Assembly (NCBI GenBank): GCA_963691835.1
Contig: OY829383.1
Span: 4,464,001-4,528,000 of the forward strand
Length of the DNA stretch: 64,000 nucleotides
Direction: 5' to 3'
Origin: G963691835 sp963691835
Lineage (GTDB): Bacteria > Pseudomonadota > Alphaproteobacteria > Thalassobaculales > Thalassobaculaceae
Shown here: in pieces, positions 8,782 through 17,038 of the stretch
Layout of the letters: each line of letters begins with the position of its first letter
Position numbering within the stretch: the first letter of the stretch is position 1
The notes under the pieces: model-generated
What the model saw: the letters and a program-made list of their open reading frames with translations, nothing else
Told to the model about the DNA's origin: nothing
Database searches by the model: none
Program-made: the position numbers and the translations under genes

Positions 8782-9660
8782 ATGGCTCGGAAGACACCAC
8801 CCCTTACCTGGTTCCGCGCGTTCGAAGCGGCCGCTCGACGTCTTAGCTTCACGGGGGCGGCGGCTGAACTCGGCATGACCCAGTCCGCCGTCAGCCAGCA
8901 AGTCCGGCTGCTGGAGCAACGCCTGGGCACCCTGCTCTTTCGCCGTCTGGCCCGCGGAATTGAGCTCACAGACGAAGGACGCCGTCTTGTTCCGAAGGTG
9001 GGTGGCGCAATTGAAGCCCTCGACCAGGCAACGCGGGATTTCGAAACGGGGATGGACGACCCGGATCTGACCATCGCCGCCTCGGTCAGCTTTATTCAGT
9101 GGCATCTTGCACCGGGTCTGCCCCGGTTTCGGAAGCGGCACCAGATGCGGTCCATCCGACTGATCAATACGACTTGGCCCGATGAGTTCCATCGACCGAT
9201 CGCCGATGTCGAGATTCGTTTCGGATCGGACGCCCTGGTCGGCAAAGGGGCGGTACGGCTAAAGCCCGATGAGTCGGTCCTGGTAGCCGCCCCCGGACTG
9301 GTGAGCGACGTCGCGCAGCTTCAGGAACTTCCTCTGATCCAACCGGTGGGCACCGCCGACACCTGGGAAAGATGGTCCAAGATCACAGGCGTCGATGCCC
9401 AACCATCGCCGGGATACCTGGTCGATTCACACGGTCTCGCCGTCGATCTCGCGTGCCGTGGTGCCGGGGTCGCACTGACCAGCTCCCTCATCGCGCGACC
9501 ATGCTTGGCGGATGGCTCGTTGACCCGACTGGACACGCCGGCGATTGAGAGTCTGGACGGATACTTCCTTGCGGTCTCGGACGGTGGGAACGCCATATCG
9601 GCCGAATTCGCGCGTTGGCTCTTGGATGACGTCGCCGCGCCAGGCCAAGGAGCGTTCTGA
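8782..9660 (+). CDS. LysR family transcriptional regulator (GcvA-like)
   Basis: 292 residues. The N-terminal winged helix-turn-helix is clear: LTWFRAFEAAARRLSFTGAA, then the recognition region TQSAVSQQVRLLEQRLGTLLF. The substrate-binding domain follows (about residues 92-290). The opening PPLTWFRAFEAAAR and the short effector domain resemble the GcvA/AmpR subgroup. It diverges from the hydrolase/luciferase-like operon at 8588, the usual arrangement for LysR control of a catabolic pair, with symmetrical elements between them. No strong ribosome binding site precedes the ATG at 8782. Confidence 0.93.
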   Translation: MARKTPPLTWFRAFEAAARRLSFTGAAAELGMTQSAVSQQVRLLEQRLGTLLFRRLARGIELTDEGRRLVPKVGGAIEALDQATRDFETGMDDPDLTIAASVSFIQWHLAPGLPRFRKRHQMRSIRLINTTWPDEFHRPIADVEIRFGSDALVGKGAVRLKPDESVLVAAPGLVSDVAQLQELPLIQPVGTADTWERWSKITGVDAQPSPGYLVDSHGLAVDLACRGAGVALTSSLIARPCLADGSLTRLDTPAIESLDGYFLAVSDGGNAISAEFARWLLDDVAAPGQGAF

Positions 9661-9750
9661 GCTGGACGAGATCGAACGGCTTCCCGGTGCGAGCAATCCA
9701 TCCAAAGAGGTCATCACTCACTGCGAAACGATCGGTTCCTCATGCCGTCA

Positions 9751-9782
9751 GAGCCACTTTGTGATAGAGTACAAAGTGGCTC
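9751..9782. terminator. Perfect 12-bp inverted repeat, probable terminator or binding site
   Basis: GAGCCACTTTGT (9751-9762) and ACAAAGTGGCTC (9771-9782) pair without mismatch around an 8-nt loop, about 90 bp after the LysR stop and before the DUF3313 gene. Neither strand has a following T-run, so a classical intrinsic terminator is not certain; a protein-binding palindrome is possible. Confidence 0.45.
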
Positions 9783-9899
9783 ATCAGACTTCGCGACTGA
9801 ACCGTCCGACGGACAATGATTAGACAGCGATGATTGCCGGCATCGGCGGTCCCGTCATCGTCCTGTCATCGGGAAACCGACCGGCACGGGAGAAATCGT

Positions 9900-10568
9900 G
9901 TGAAGACCTTTGTTGGTGCCGTCATGGCCGCATCGATTGCCATTCCCGCGCTCGCCAGCGAGCCCACGTACTCTGGCTTTCTCTCCAACTACGATAACTT
10001 CGTGGACGGCCCTGAGGGTGGGGTCTCCAAAGTATGGATCAACCCGCGTTTCACCTTTCCCGACGATCTCAAAGGCTACCAATCCCTCTATTTCGACCCG
10101 ATCGCCGTTAAACTGTCGGCAGACGGTGCGAAACGTGGTGTTGACGTTGCCGAGCTAGCCCAACTCGCCAAGACACTTGAAGCGAAGATCGCCGAAGAAC
10201 TCTCCTCTGGCGGCTATAAACTTGCATCCAAATCCGGGCCCAAAAGCCTCCGGTTTGTCGTCGCTTTGACGGATGTGGAACCTTCGAACCCTGTCCTGGA
10301 CACGGTCACAAGCGTTGTGCCCTTCGCAAGGGTCATGTCCTTCGCAAAGTCGAAGATCACCGGAGAGCACAGCTTCACGGGATCAGCCTCAATCGAGGGG
10401 CTCGCGATCGATATGGGAACGAACGAAACCGTCTTTGCTTTCGTCGACAAGCGTGCAGGCGACAAGGGGATCTTCGGCGGCGTCGACTCAATGGAGGACG
10501 TTCACGAGGCCTTTGAGTTCTGGGCCGGCAGGCTTCGCATCGTTCTTGACGAAGCCCATGGCAGATAG
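9900..10568 (+). CDS. DUF3313 domain-containing protein, probably exported
   Basis: About 222 residues. The GTG at 9900 is chosen because it is preceded by GGGAG and opens a short signal-like segment (KTFVGAVMAASIAIPALAS) cleaved near ALAS-EP. The mature part begins YSGFLSNYDNF, which is typical of DUF3313 proteins, small periplasmic or outer-membrane-associated proteins of unknown function. The family often carries a lipobox; none is visible here, so the protein is likely soluble in the periplasm. The segment SLRFVVALTDVEPSNPVLDTV lies mid-protein. No operon partner is evident. Confidence 0.78.
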   Translation: MKTFVGAVMAASIAIPALASEPTYSGFLSNYDNFVDGPEGGVSKVWINPRFTFPDDLKGYQSLYFDPIAVKLSADGAKRGVDVAELAQLAKTLEAKIAEELSSGGYKLASKSGPKSLRFVVALTDVEPSNPVLDTVTSVVPFARVMSFAKSKITGEHSFTGSASIEGLAIDMGTNETVFAFVDKRAGDKGIFGGVDSMEDVHEAFEFWAGRLRIVLDEAHGR

Positions 10569-10704
10569 GCTGTTGATGCGGGTCTGATATCTGGCGGTTC
10601 TGGTTTGGTGTCCGAAGCCACTAGATGCCTGCTTGGTACGCCGCCGATTTGTAACGTCGAAAGCATGCGTTGGTGGCCCGGAGACCAAACGCCACCGCCA
10701 TCCG

Positions 10705-12564
10705 TCAATCGTCGGTCGTGTAAACCGTCACCGGCTCCGATTGTCCCCGGATCGGCAGGCTTCCAGCCAGTCTCAACGCCAGCGACCGGACATCCTGTGC
10801 CGTCGATTCGGTGATCAGGATCGTCGTTTGGGTCTCTTTGTTGAGGGCTTCGACCCGAGCGGCTCTGTTCACCGCGTCCCCATAGACCGTATACGACAAG
10901 CGGCCCTCAGCCCCGACAGCTCCTGCAACCACCCGCCCGGTGTTAATGCCGATACGACTGCTGATGGGTTGGCCTGCAAAGGTCTCAACCAGAGCACACC
11001 GCCGCATCTTCACCGCCGCCTGACATGCGCGCTCAGCATGGTCATCGGCTTCGACCGGCACATTGAAGATCGCCAGAATCGCATCGCCATGGAATTGGGC
11101 GACCACACCACCTTCGGCCTCAATGATTGACGTCATTCGCGAGAAGTACGCGTTCATGACCTCGACAGTTCGCACGGCGCCAAGTTGTTCGGTCAGACCG
11201 GTGAATCCCGCGATGTCACTGAAGAGGATGGTCGCCTCCGCTTCGATCGGCTCCAGGCTTCCATCATCCTTGATCAGTTGTTCGGCGATGTATGACGGAA
11301 CGTACCGGCCCAGGGTTTGGCGGATGAGTTCCCTCTCGGCGAGGCCGTCCACCATGCCTTCGAACGACGAGACCGCTTGGTTCAGTTCCAAGACGCGGCT
11401 CCGCGGCAGCTTGGAGACCTGCTCGAATGCCCCTGCCTCGACGACTGACGAGGCTGTTGCCAGGGCACGTATCGGACGTCCGATCGCCCGGGCGACAAAG
11501 ATCCCCAGCCCGACCGCGACAACAATGACCAAGGCACCCGCTCCGGCCGCGATCCCCATTCTGTCGAAGACCTCATCCGCTTTGTGTGCATTGATGTAGG
11601 TCCCGATCGTCAGAGGCTTTGCCCCCATATCGTCAAGTGTCCGATGGACGAAAACATACTCCCCGTCGCCAATGACGATGCTGCCGCCACCGAAACCTTC
11701 TCTCTTGGCTCTTTCTCCGATACCGAAATCCAGTTCCTCGGTATCCCAGATGCGTTCGAGAATTGGGTCTCCAAGATCGGTCAACGCGACCAGCGAAGAC
11801 TGCCCTTGATAGATGGAGGCGGCCGACGGGACCGTCGCCGCGTCCAAGGGGCGCCAGCCGATCATCATGGCATGCGCGAGGATCGCGTCCCGGCCGAACA
11901 GAATGAAGGCGTTCTCGTCGATGCGGCTGAGAGACCGCGAGAAGTCCGACACCGACAACGTAAACCGAAGGTCGCCAAGGGGGCCTTTAGGTCCGACCAA
12001 CGGCATTTGATAGACGATCGCCGCCGCGTCGAGATGCTTGATCCAGACCGGTGGCCCCCAACCTTCTCGTTCGCCGCCGCCTGGTTGGCCAACCGCATGA
12101 GGCTTCTCGGCCATCTCATGGTCATCCCGGATCACCTCAGAGTACCCCCGCGTCAACCCGAAGTGCTGTCCTTCCCGAGTAACCACCGCAATCTCTAGCG
12201 CAATCGGAGTCGTCTCGAGCACCGTCCGCAAGAACAACTCGGTGGTTTCCGGAACGGGTTGCTCAATGTCGACGCGACCGTCTTTGATTTGCGCCCCAAC
12301 GTATCGGGCCTTCTGTTCGACGGTCCGAAGGCGGGATTCAAAGTCGTCGGCCATGCTGCCAACGAAGGCGCCAAGGTTCTCCGTGAGGAGGTCGCTGGTG
12401 TTCTTGACCGCGATGGTCAGGCCAAGAACAAGAGCCAATCCCGTGCCGACCGCGCTCAGTCCGCAAAAGCCCGCGAGCAGGATAGTTCGAATAGAAAAGG
12501 ACACGCGCCCGCTTACCCCCACCCGTTCCACTACTCCGCCTTCACAGGCTTGTGCCGAGCACAT
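10705..12564 (-). CDS. Membrane-bound class III adenylate/guanylate cyclase with HAMP domain
   Basis: 619 residues. TM1 is near residues 24-53, an extracytoplasmic sensor region runs to about 335, TM2 is GALVIVVAVGLGIFV, then a HAMP linker (ARAIGRPIRALATA) and a CHD cyclase domain. The metal-binding aspartates are present in ILFSDIAGFTGLTEQ and in HGDAILAIFN. The positions that select adenine are not canonical: the usual lysine in VDKYxGD is glutamine (AQFHGD), and the usual Asp/Thr before VN is alanine (YGDAVNRAARVE). Nucleotide specificity is therefore uncertain. A downstream GTG at 12531 with an upstream AAGG is an alternative start. No close operon partner. Confidence 0.88.
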   Translation of the reverse strand: MCSAQACEGGVVERVGVSGRVSFSIRTILLAGFCGLSAVGTGLALVLGLTIAVKNTSDLLTENLGAFVGSMADDFESRLRTVEQKARYVGAQIKDGRVDIEQPVPETTELFLRTVLETTPIALEIAVVTREGQHFGLTRGYSEVIRDDHEMAEKPHAVGQPGGGEREGWGPPVWIKHLDAAAIVYQMPLVGPKGPLGDLRFTLSVSDFSRSLSRIDENAFILFGRDAILAHAMMIGWRPLDAATVPSAASIYQGQSSLVALTDLGDPILERIWDTEELDFGIGERAKREGFGGGSIVIGDGEYVFVHRTLDDMGAKPLTIGTYINAHKADEVFDRMGIAAGAGALVIVVAVGLGIFVARAIGRPIRALATASSVVEAGAFEQVSKLPRSRVLELNQAVSSFEGMVDGLAERELIRQTLGRYVPSYIAEQLIKDDGSLEPIEAEATILFSDIAGFTGLTEQLGAVRTVEVMNAYFSRMTSIIEAEGGVVAQFHGDAILAIFNVPVEADDHAERACQAAVKMRRCALVETFAGQPISSRIGINTGRVVAGAVGAEGRLSYTVYGDAVNRAARVEALNKETQTTILITESTAQDVRSLALRLAGSLPIRGQSEPVTVYTTDD

Positions 12565-12806
12565 TGACCTTCAACGGCTCTTTCTGACCCGATGCAAAGA
12601 GGCTTCCTTGCACACTACCTTCTGCGGGACCGCTTGTTGGCTACGCAGACACCCCACTCCGTATCGTCGGACACAAAGATGGCCCCCAAAACGGGCTTCC
12701 GGGAACGCGTTGTGGTTCCCACCAAGAATGGCTCCGTACAATCGCGGAGCGACTGTACAATTCGCTTGACCGGCAATCACCCCTGTGCGAGCTAAACCGC
12801 CCTTCT

Positions 12807-12880
12807 GGCCCGGTGGCAGAGTGGTTATGCAGAGGACTGCAAATCCTTGTACGTCGGTTCGATTCCGGCCCGGGCCTCCA
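12807..12880 (+). tRNA. tRNA-Cys (GCA)
   Basis: Cloverleaf with acceptor GGCCCGG pairing with CCGGGCC, discriminator T and encoded CCA. The anticodon loop CTGCAAA gives GCA at 12839-12841, and the T-loop GGTTCGATTCC is present. A possible -35 (TTGACC, 12766-12771) lies about 35 nt upstream. Confidence 0.95.
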
Positions 12881-12971
12881 TCGCATTCAATGACCAGCTG
12901 AGCGGTCATCGGAGTGTCGCGAAAGGGTTTGCACACCCCCCGGCGGGCTGGTATACACCGCCGTCCGTTGT

Positions 12972-13046
12972 TCCCCGGTAGCTCAGCGGTAGAGCAAGCG
13001 GCTGTTAACCGCTTGGCCGGCGGTTCGAATCCGTCCCGGGGAGCCA
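12972..13046 (+). tRNA. tRNA-Asn (GTT)
   Basis: Acceptor TCCCCGG pairs with CCGGGGA, discriminator G, encoded CCA. The anticodon GTT lies at 13004-13006 in loop CTGTTAA, with D-arm GCTCAGCGGTAGAGC and T-loop GGTTCGAATCC. It follows tRNA-Cys by 91 bp on the same strand. Confidence 0.95.
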
Positions 13047-13256
13047 CTTTCTCCATATCAAATTGGTTCGATGTCTTCGAATGCCTTTAGCGGGCCGAGG
13101 TAGAACCTGACGTATGCCCAATCCATTCCGCTTGGATTTGGGTCACGACCCCTCGATCCCGGCGGCAGTTGATGCCCCGTTGTCCCCGCTTCGGCGCATG
13201 ATCCAACGCTGTGTCTGCGGTTGGAAAGGCACGGGAGCGTCGGTGAGCGTCTCCCA

Positions 13257-14261
13257 TTACTTGTCGAGCGGCAGATCCGGCATCCGGAACATCTCCTCAC
13301 CTGTGTGTTGCTTTGATGGTGCTGTCGAACCCTGCCGCGACCCGGCCCAGACCGGGCGTTTCTCCAATCTGTTTGCGAGGTATAGGGTGCCGCCAGCCTC
13401 GGTCAGATGCTGGATCAGCCGCACGTAGCCGTTAGCGATATCCTGAGGCATCTCCATGAACGACCGGATGTTGATCGCCAAGTCGATGGCGTTTGCCAGA
13501 CGGTCCGTGGCGTGTGCCGGGACGAGGGTGAAATCCGTGTCGGCGGTCGTCAGCAGGCTGGTGTCGTTCCCCAGCAGCCGAAGCCGGCTGTCCGGGAAGA
13601 GCCGCTGCAGATGCACGACCTGAACCGCCAGCACTTCGGGGAGATCAACGATCACGATCCGCGCCATCGGCCAGATCCGGTGGATAGCAGCGGCAAGCCC
13701 GCCATAACCGCCTCCGATCTCAAGGATCACAGAGGGCGGCTTCGCGACGTGGGACATGATGTCGTCAGCAAACCAAAGAAGTTGAAGCGTGTTGAGATCG
13801 ACCGTCCGGCCAAGCGACGGCAAACGGACCAATGGCGGATCGCCCGCTATGGTCCGGTCATGCAGGTCCAAAATCGATTCCATCCGGCCCGTTCTCGCCA
13901 GATGCCGGACCACTACCTCCGCATCCCGAACAAGACTTTCCGCGTCGAACGTCAGCAGCGGCACGAGGTTTCCTTTGAAGTCCGGAGCATATGGCAGCAC
14001 GTCGGGCCGAACCCGTCCCCTCTCCCGAACGCCCAAAGCGTGGAAGTTGTTGTCGTCAAATCCGATGGTCAGCCCATTGGCGCGGTACGACTGCCAAAGC
14101 GCGTCCGTGGCGATCAGGCGCTCAAAGTCCGGACGAAACCGGTCCCAATGCGTACCGTAGTGATCGGAGGTCCGCTTGGTCCCCAGATACCAGTCCATCA
14201 GGGCGGCGAGCATTCGATCCGTCGGCCGGGCGCCCGGCGCCGCAATCGGAGTTCCGTTCAT
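13257..14261 (-). CDS. Putative sugar O-methyltransferase
   Basis: About 334 residues resembling the putative sugar O-methyltransferase family (TIGR04371). The SAM-binding motif is PPSVILEIGGGYGGLAAAIH, followed by the acidic strand ARIVIVDLPEVLAVQ; INIRSFMEMP lies in the C-terminal half. The N-terminal region LMDWYLGTKRTSDHYGTHWDRF precedes the Rossmann domain. Such enzymes act on surface polysaccharide or glycoconjugate sugars, but no glycosyltransferase is next to it. ATG at 14261 (GGAACGG upstream) is preferred over the longer frame to 14348. The gene stands alone between tRNA-Asn and tRNA-Pro. Confidence 0.75.
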   Translation of the reverse strand: MNGTPIAAPGARPTDRMLAALMDWYLGTKRTSDHYGTHWDRFRPDFERLIATDALWQSYRANGLTIGFDDNNFHALGVRERGRVRPDVLPYAPDFKGNLVPLLTFDAESLVRDAEVVVRHLARTGRMESILDLHDRTIAGDPPLVRLPSLGRTVDLNTLQLLWFADDIMSHVAKPPSVILEIGGGYGGLAAAIHRIWPMARIVIVDLPEVLAVQVVHLQRLFPDSRLRLLGNDTSLLTTADTDFTLVPAHATDRLANAIDLAINIRSFMEMPQDIANGYVRLIQHLTEAGGTLYLANRLEKRPVWAGSRQGSTAPSKQHTGEEMFRMPDLPLDK

Positions 14262-14500
14262 AGCCGTTCCAGCGAAGTCTCTGGCGCCCCTTTTGGAACA
14301 ACCGGGGTTTTGTTCCCGGGCAAGCCTTAAGCCGGGAACCTTACACATGCCTTACAACACCCTGGAACCGAATTGACGCAACCTGTTCTGCGGCGTGTTC
14401 CCAGCGGTGACTCACGGCCGGACAGGACACTCTCACGGAACCGAGCTGTATGGCCCGGGCCGGCGCGACAAGGAACTGACGAGAACCGACCAACTCGCGC

Positions 14501-14529
14501 TTGCGAAGACCGCCGAAAAAACATAGGAA
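14501..14529 (+). promoter_or_regulatory. Possible sigma-70-type promoter of tRNA-Pro
   Basis: TTGCGA (14501-14506), a 17-nt spacer and TAGGAA (14524-14529) precede tRNA-Pro by 21 bp. This spacing is suitable for a stable RNA promoter; it is a motif reading only. Confidence 0.35.
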
Positions 14530-14550
14530 TCGCACGAAGTTCCGTGATCT

Positions 14551-14627
14551 CGGGGTGTAGCGCAGCCTGGTAGCGCATCTGCTTTGGGAGCAGAGGGCCG
14601 GCGGTTCGAATCCGTCCACCCCGACCA
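14551..14627 (+). tRNA. tRNA-Pro (TGG)
   Basis: Acceptor CGGGGTG pairs with CACCCCG, discriminator A, encoded CCA. The anticodon TGG lies at 14585-14587 in loop TTTGGGA between paired TCTGC and GCAGA; T-loop GGTTCGAATCC. Confidence 0.95.
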
Positions 14628-14680
14628 TCGCGCACAAGGGGCCCGCGCGACCCGCGGTGTCCCGACGTTTGGAGGTGGAG

Positions 14681-14986
14681 ATGAGCGTTCGAATCTATCA
14701 GCCGACGAAGACGGCGATGCAGTCTGGCCGCGCCAAGACCCGGCAATGGATTCTCGAATGGCCTCCACAAACCCGGCGCATTCCCGAGCCGTTGATGGGT
14801 TGGGTCAGCGCGGGCGACACCAAGAATCAGGTGCGCATCCCGTTCGAGTCGAAGGAAGAGGCGATCGCTTTCGCCAAGAGCAAAGGGCTCCCCTACCAGG
14901 TGGTGGAGCCGAAGGCCCGGAAGCTCCAGCTGAAGACATACGCGGATAACTTCGCGATCAAACGCCGGTTCGCCTGGACTCACTGA
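14681..14986 (+). CDS. ETC complex I subunit, NDUFS4 family
   Basis: About 101 residues. The sequence is that of the alphaproteobacterial homologue of mitochondrial NDUFS4 (18-kDa accessory subunit of NADH dehydrogenase): VRIYQPTKTAMQSGRAKTR at the start, the conserved WxxG core WVSAGDTKNQV, and a C-terminal NFAIKRRFAWTH. ATG at 14681 is chosen because GGAGG lies immediately upstream at good spacing and because homologues start at this point. It stabilises complex I at the cytoplasmic arm. In this group it is often outside the nuo operon, as here, between tRNA-Pro and tRNA-Arg. Confidence 0.9.
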   Translation: MSVRIYQPTKTAMQSGRAKTRQWILEWPPQTRRIPEPLMGWVSAGDTKNQVRIPFESKEEAIAFAKSKGLPYQVVEPKARKLQLKTYADNFAIKRRFAWTH

Positions 14987-15039
14987 TCAACGCCGAGATC
15001 CGTCTGACACGGCGGCGCCCTCAACAGCGGAATGACCTC

Positions 15040-15116
15040 GGCCCCGTAGCTCAACTGGATAGAGCAGGTGCCTTCTAAGCATCAGGTTGCAGGTTCAAGT
15101 CCTGCCGGGGTCGCCA
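15040..15116 (+). tRNA. tRNA-Arg (TCT)
   Basis: Acceptor GGCCCCG pairs with CGGGGTC (one G-T pair), discriminator G, encoded CCA. Anticodon TCT at 15074-15076 in loop CTTCTAA; T-loop GGTTCAAGTCC. Confidence 0.95.
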
Positions 15117-15203
15117 TCCGCTTGTTGTGAGCCCTCGCCGAATTCTCGGTGAGTTTTCTTGAGACAGCATCGAGACTGACGTGGACCGGCCATCGACCAC
15201 GGA

Positions 15204-16133
15204 TCAGAAGAAGAAATCGTCTTCACCGATGCGGACGGTCTCAACACCATAGAAGTTAACGCGCCCGTGGGGCGTCAGGACGATGTGGTCCGCCGCCAGA
15301 ACGCCAGCCTCGACGACCAAGACATCGTCTCCGCCGCCGCCGTAGAAGATGTCATCACCAGGACCGGCAGAGACGGTGTCGTTGCCCTCGCCGCCCCAAA
15401 GAAAATCGTCGCCGCCGCCGCCAATCAGAAGATCGTCCCCGAGGTTGCCGAAGAGGCGATCGTTCCCGGCATTACCTTCCAACCAGTCGTCATTCTGACC
15501 GCCGTAGATGTGGTCGTTGTCCTTGCCGCCATACAGGGTGTCAGCGCCGGTATTGCCGAACAGGACGTCGATCCCACGGTTACCGTAGACGACGTCGTCC
15601 CCATCGCCACCCGAGATCGCGCCGTCGCCGTCACCGCCGATGATGACATCATCGCGAGCAGACGGCCCGTAGAGGGCTTGAAGTTCCTCGATGTCCTGTG
15701 CTTGGGGCCGCCACCAGGGCACGTTGGTGATCGACATGACCGTGTCCACGGGGTCCGCCCTGTAGTTGTCCGCAAGTCCCAAGACATGCCCGATTTCATG
15801 GACCGCAACCCGCGCGTTGTTGAGGCTGTCGTGGGTCTCCAACCCCACATAGGCGACGTTGGCCCAGGTTTCGGACGGATCGGTGATGACCACCGCCAGA
15901 CCGACGCTCTCCTCCAATCCCGGGAAGACGACTTTCACTTCGTCCAACCGAGCCACCACCACGTCGGCCGCGGCGCCGGGTGTCTCTTCGACAAAGGTGA
16001 CGTTCAGAAACTGCTCATAGCTTTGGAAAGCCTGACGGATGAGGCTGCCGGAAAAATCGACATTCTCATTGAGCGAGACCGAGATTGTCTCCGACTGCCA
16101 CGAAAAACCCAATAAAGGCATGGATAGCCACAC
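15204..16133 (-). CDS. RTX-repeat matrixin-like zinc metalloprotease
   Basis: 309 residues with no N-terminal signal peptide. Residues about 15-160 form a metzincin-like catalytic domain with HEIGHVLGLAD (His112, Glu113, His116, Asp122), a methionine turn near VMSI and the matrixin-like end QDIEELQALYG. Residues about 163-270 are tandem glycine/aspartate nonapeptides (GGDGD, YGGKDNDHI, GGGGDDFL), the calcium-binding RTX beta-roll. The C-terminus ends in acidic then hydrophobic residues (GEDDFFF), like type I secretion signals. Export through ABC/MFP/TolC machinery is expected, but only TolC is in the window. The predicted third zinc ligand is Asp rather than His. A 425-bp AT-rich region lies upstream. 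Confidence 0.85.
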   Translation of the reverse strand: MWLSMPLLGFSWQSETISVSLNENVDFSGSLIRQAFQSYEQFLNVTFVEETPGAAADVVVARLDEVKVVFPGLEESVGLAVVITDPSETWANVAYVGLETHDSLNNARVAVHEIGHVLGLADNYRADPVDTVMSITNVPWWRPQAQDIEELQALYGPSARDDVIIGGDGDGAISGGDGDDVVYGNRGIDVLFGNTGADTLYGGKDNDHIYGGQNDDWLEGNAGNDRLFGNLGDDLLIGGGGDDFLWGGEGNDTVSAGPGDDIFYGGGGDDVLVVEAGVLAADHIVLTPHGRVNFYGVETVRIGEDDFFF

Positions 16134-16558
16134 CTCCGCCTAGAATTCAAACAAGCCATCCGAAACATCAGCCTTCGGACTTGTTGCTTATTCTGACGGT
16201 TTTTATTGGAAACAGTGAATTTTACTTCTAAATGAAAGAAAGAATAAGATCATTTAAGAGACGCGATTTGATTACCCAACACTAAACAACTGCAACTTTG
16301 AAATATATTATCCAAAAACAATAACGACCTATACTATTTATTATTCTCCAAAAATTTGAAATACTGACCCCATTTTTCTTGCTTTGCAGGATTGATTTTT
16401 TGTTTTCTATTATCTGAAAACTCTTTGGCGTAACTTGGACATTGCAATCAAAAACTAGGATCTATCCTATTCATCCAGCGCAAACACTCCGAAGCACAAC
16501 TTGACACAGATGCTGTCTCGGCTCGTGTTACTCAGACTCAGGGCATCGCGGCTTTAGC
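16134..16558. other. 425-bp AT-rich non-coding region upstream of the RTX protease
   Basis: Markedly AT-rich compared with both flanks, with many A and T runs between about 16180 and 16460 and no reading frame that resembles a gene. It should contain the promoter of the leftward protease gene and the 3' end of the DUF192 transcript. Such composition suits binding of H-NS/MucR-like silencers, which is inference. Confidence 0.55.
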
Positions 16559-17038
16559 CTATTGGAAGGCAGGGTGAATCACTTTGTCTCCAACCTTGAG
16601 GCCAAGCCGTCGCACCGTGCCACCTGCCAACTCTAATGTTGCTTTGACCCGCCTGCGGGAGGTGATCGTTTCTGTCGAGAACGGCACCGTTCGCTCCACG
16701 ATGTGCTTCACCACGCCTTTTCGGTCAATGAACAGCATGTCCAGAGAGATCGGCGTGTTTTTCATCCACATCGCATGGACCGCTTCGCGCCGATACAGGA
16801 ACAGCATGCCCCCATCGGGTTCGAGCGACTCTCGAAACATCAGCCCCTGGCGAAGTTGCTGATCCGTTCGGGCAATTTCGACCTCGAAGTCATGACCCGA
16901 TCCGTCCTTCGACTCGATCCGAAGCCCTTCCGTCTCGAACGTCACCTGCGCCTTGAGGTCGCTTTGTCCGGCGCCCAGGAGGGCAGCGGCCAGAACAGCG
17001 AACGCGATGGCTCCCCGTGCGAGGGTTTTTCCGATCAT
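16559..17038 (-). CDS. DUF192 domain-containing protein with signal peptide
   Basis: 159 residues. A hydrophobic N-terminus (GAIAFAVLAAALLGAGQSDLKAQ) is followed by the full DUF192 domain: ARTDQQLRQGLMFRESLEPDGGMLFLY, MWMKNTPISLDMLFID, and the end TLELAGGTVRRLGLKVGDKV. The family is widespread and of unknown function; exported versions are common. Its ATG overlaps the stop of the upstream histone-deacetylase-like gene (ATGA), so the two are translationally coupled. Confidence 0.9.
   Translation of the reverse strand: MIGKTLARGAIAFAVLAAALLGAGQSDLKAQVTFETEGLRIESKDGSGHDFEVEIARTDQQLRQGLMFRESLEPDGGMLFLYRREAVHAMWMKNTPISLDMLFIDRKGVVKHIVERTVPFSTETITSRRRVKATLELAGGTVRRLGLKVGDKVIHPAFQ

Noticed and set aside
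12731..12765. Partly repeated TACAAT/TGTACAAT elements before tRNA-Cys
   Set aside because: Too short and imperfect to call as a repeat or operator.
15300..15650. Short repeated units of about 27 bp, CRISPR-like at first sight
   Set aside because: They are coding repeats for RTX nonapeptides (GGxGxDxux) in the protease, variable in sequence and in frame.
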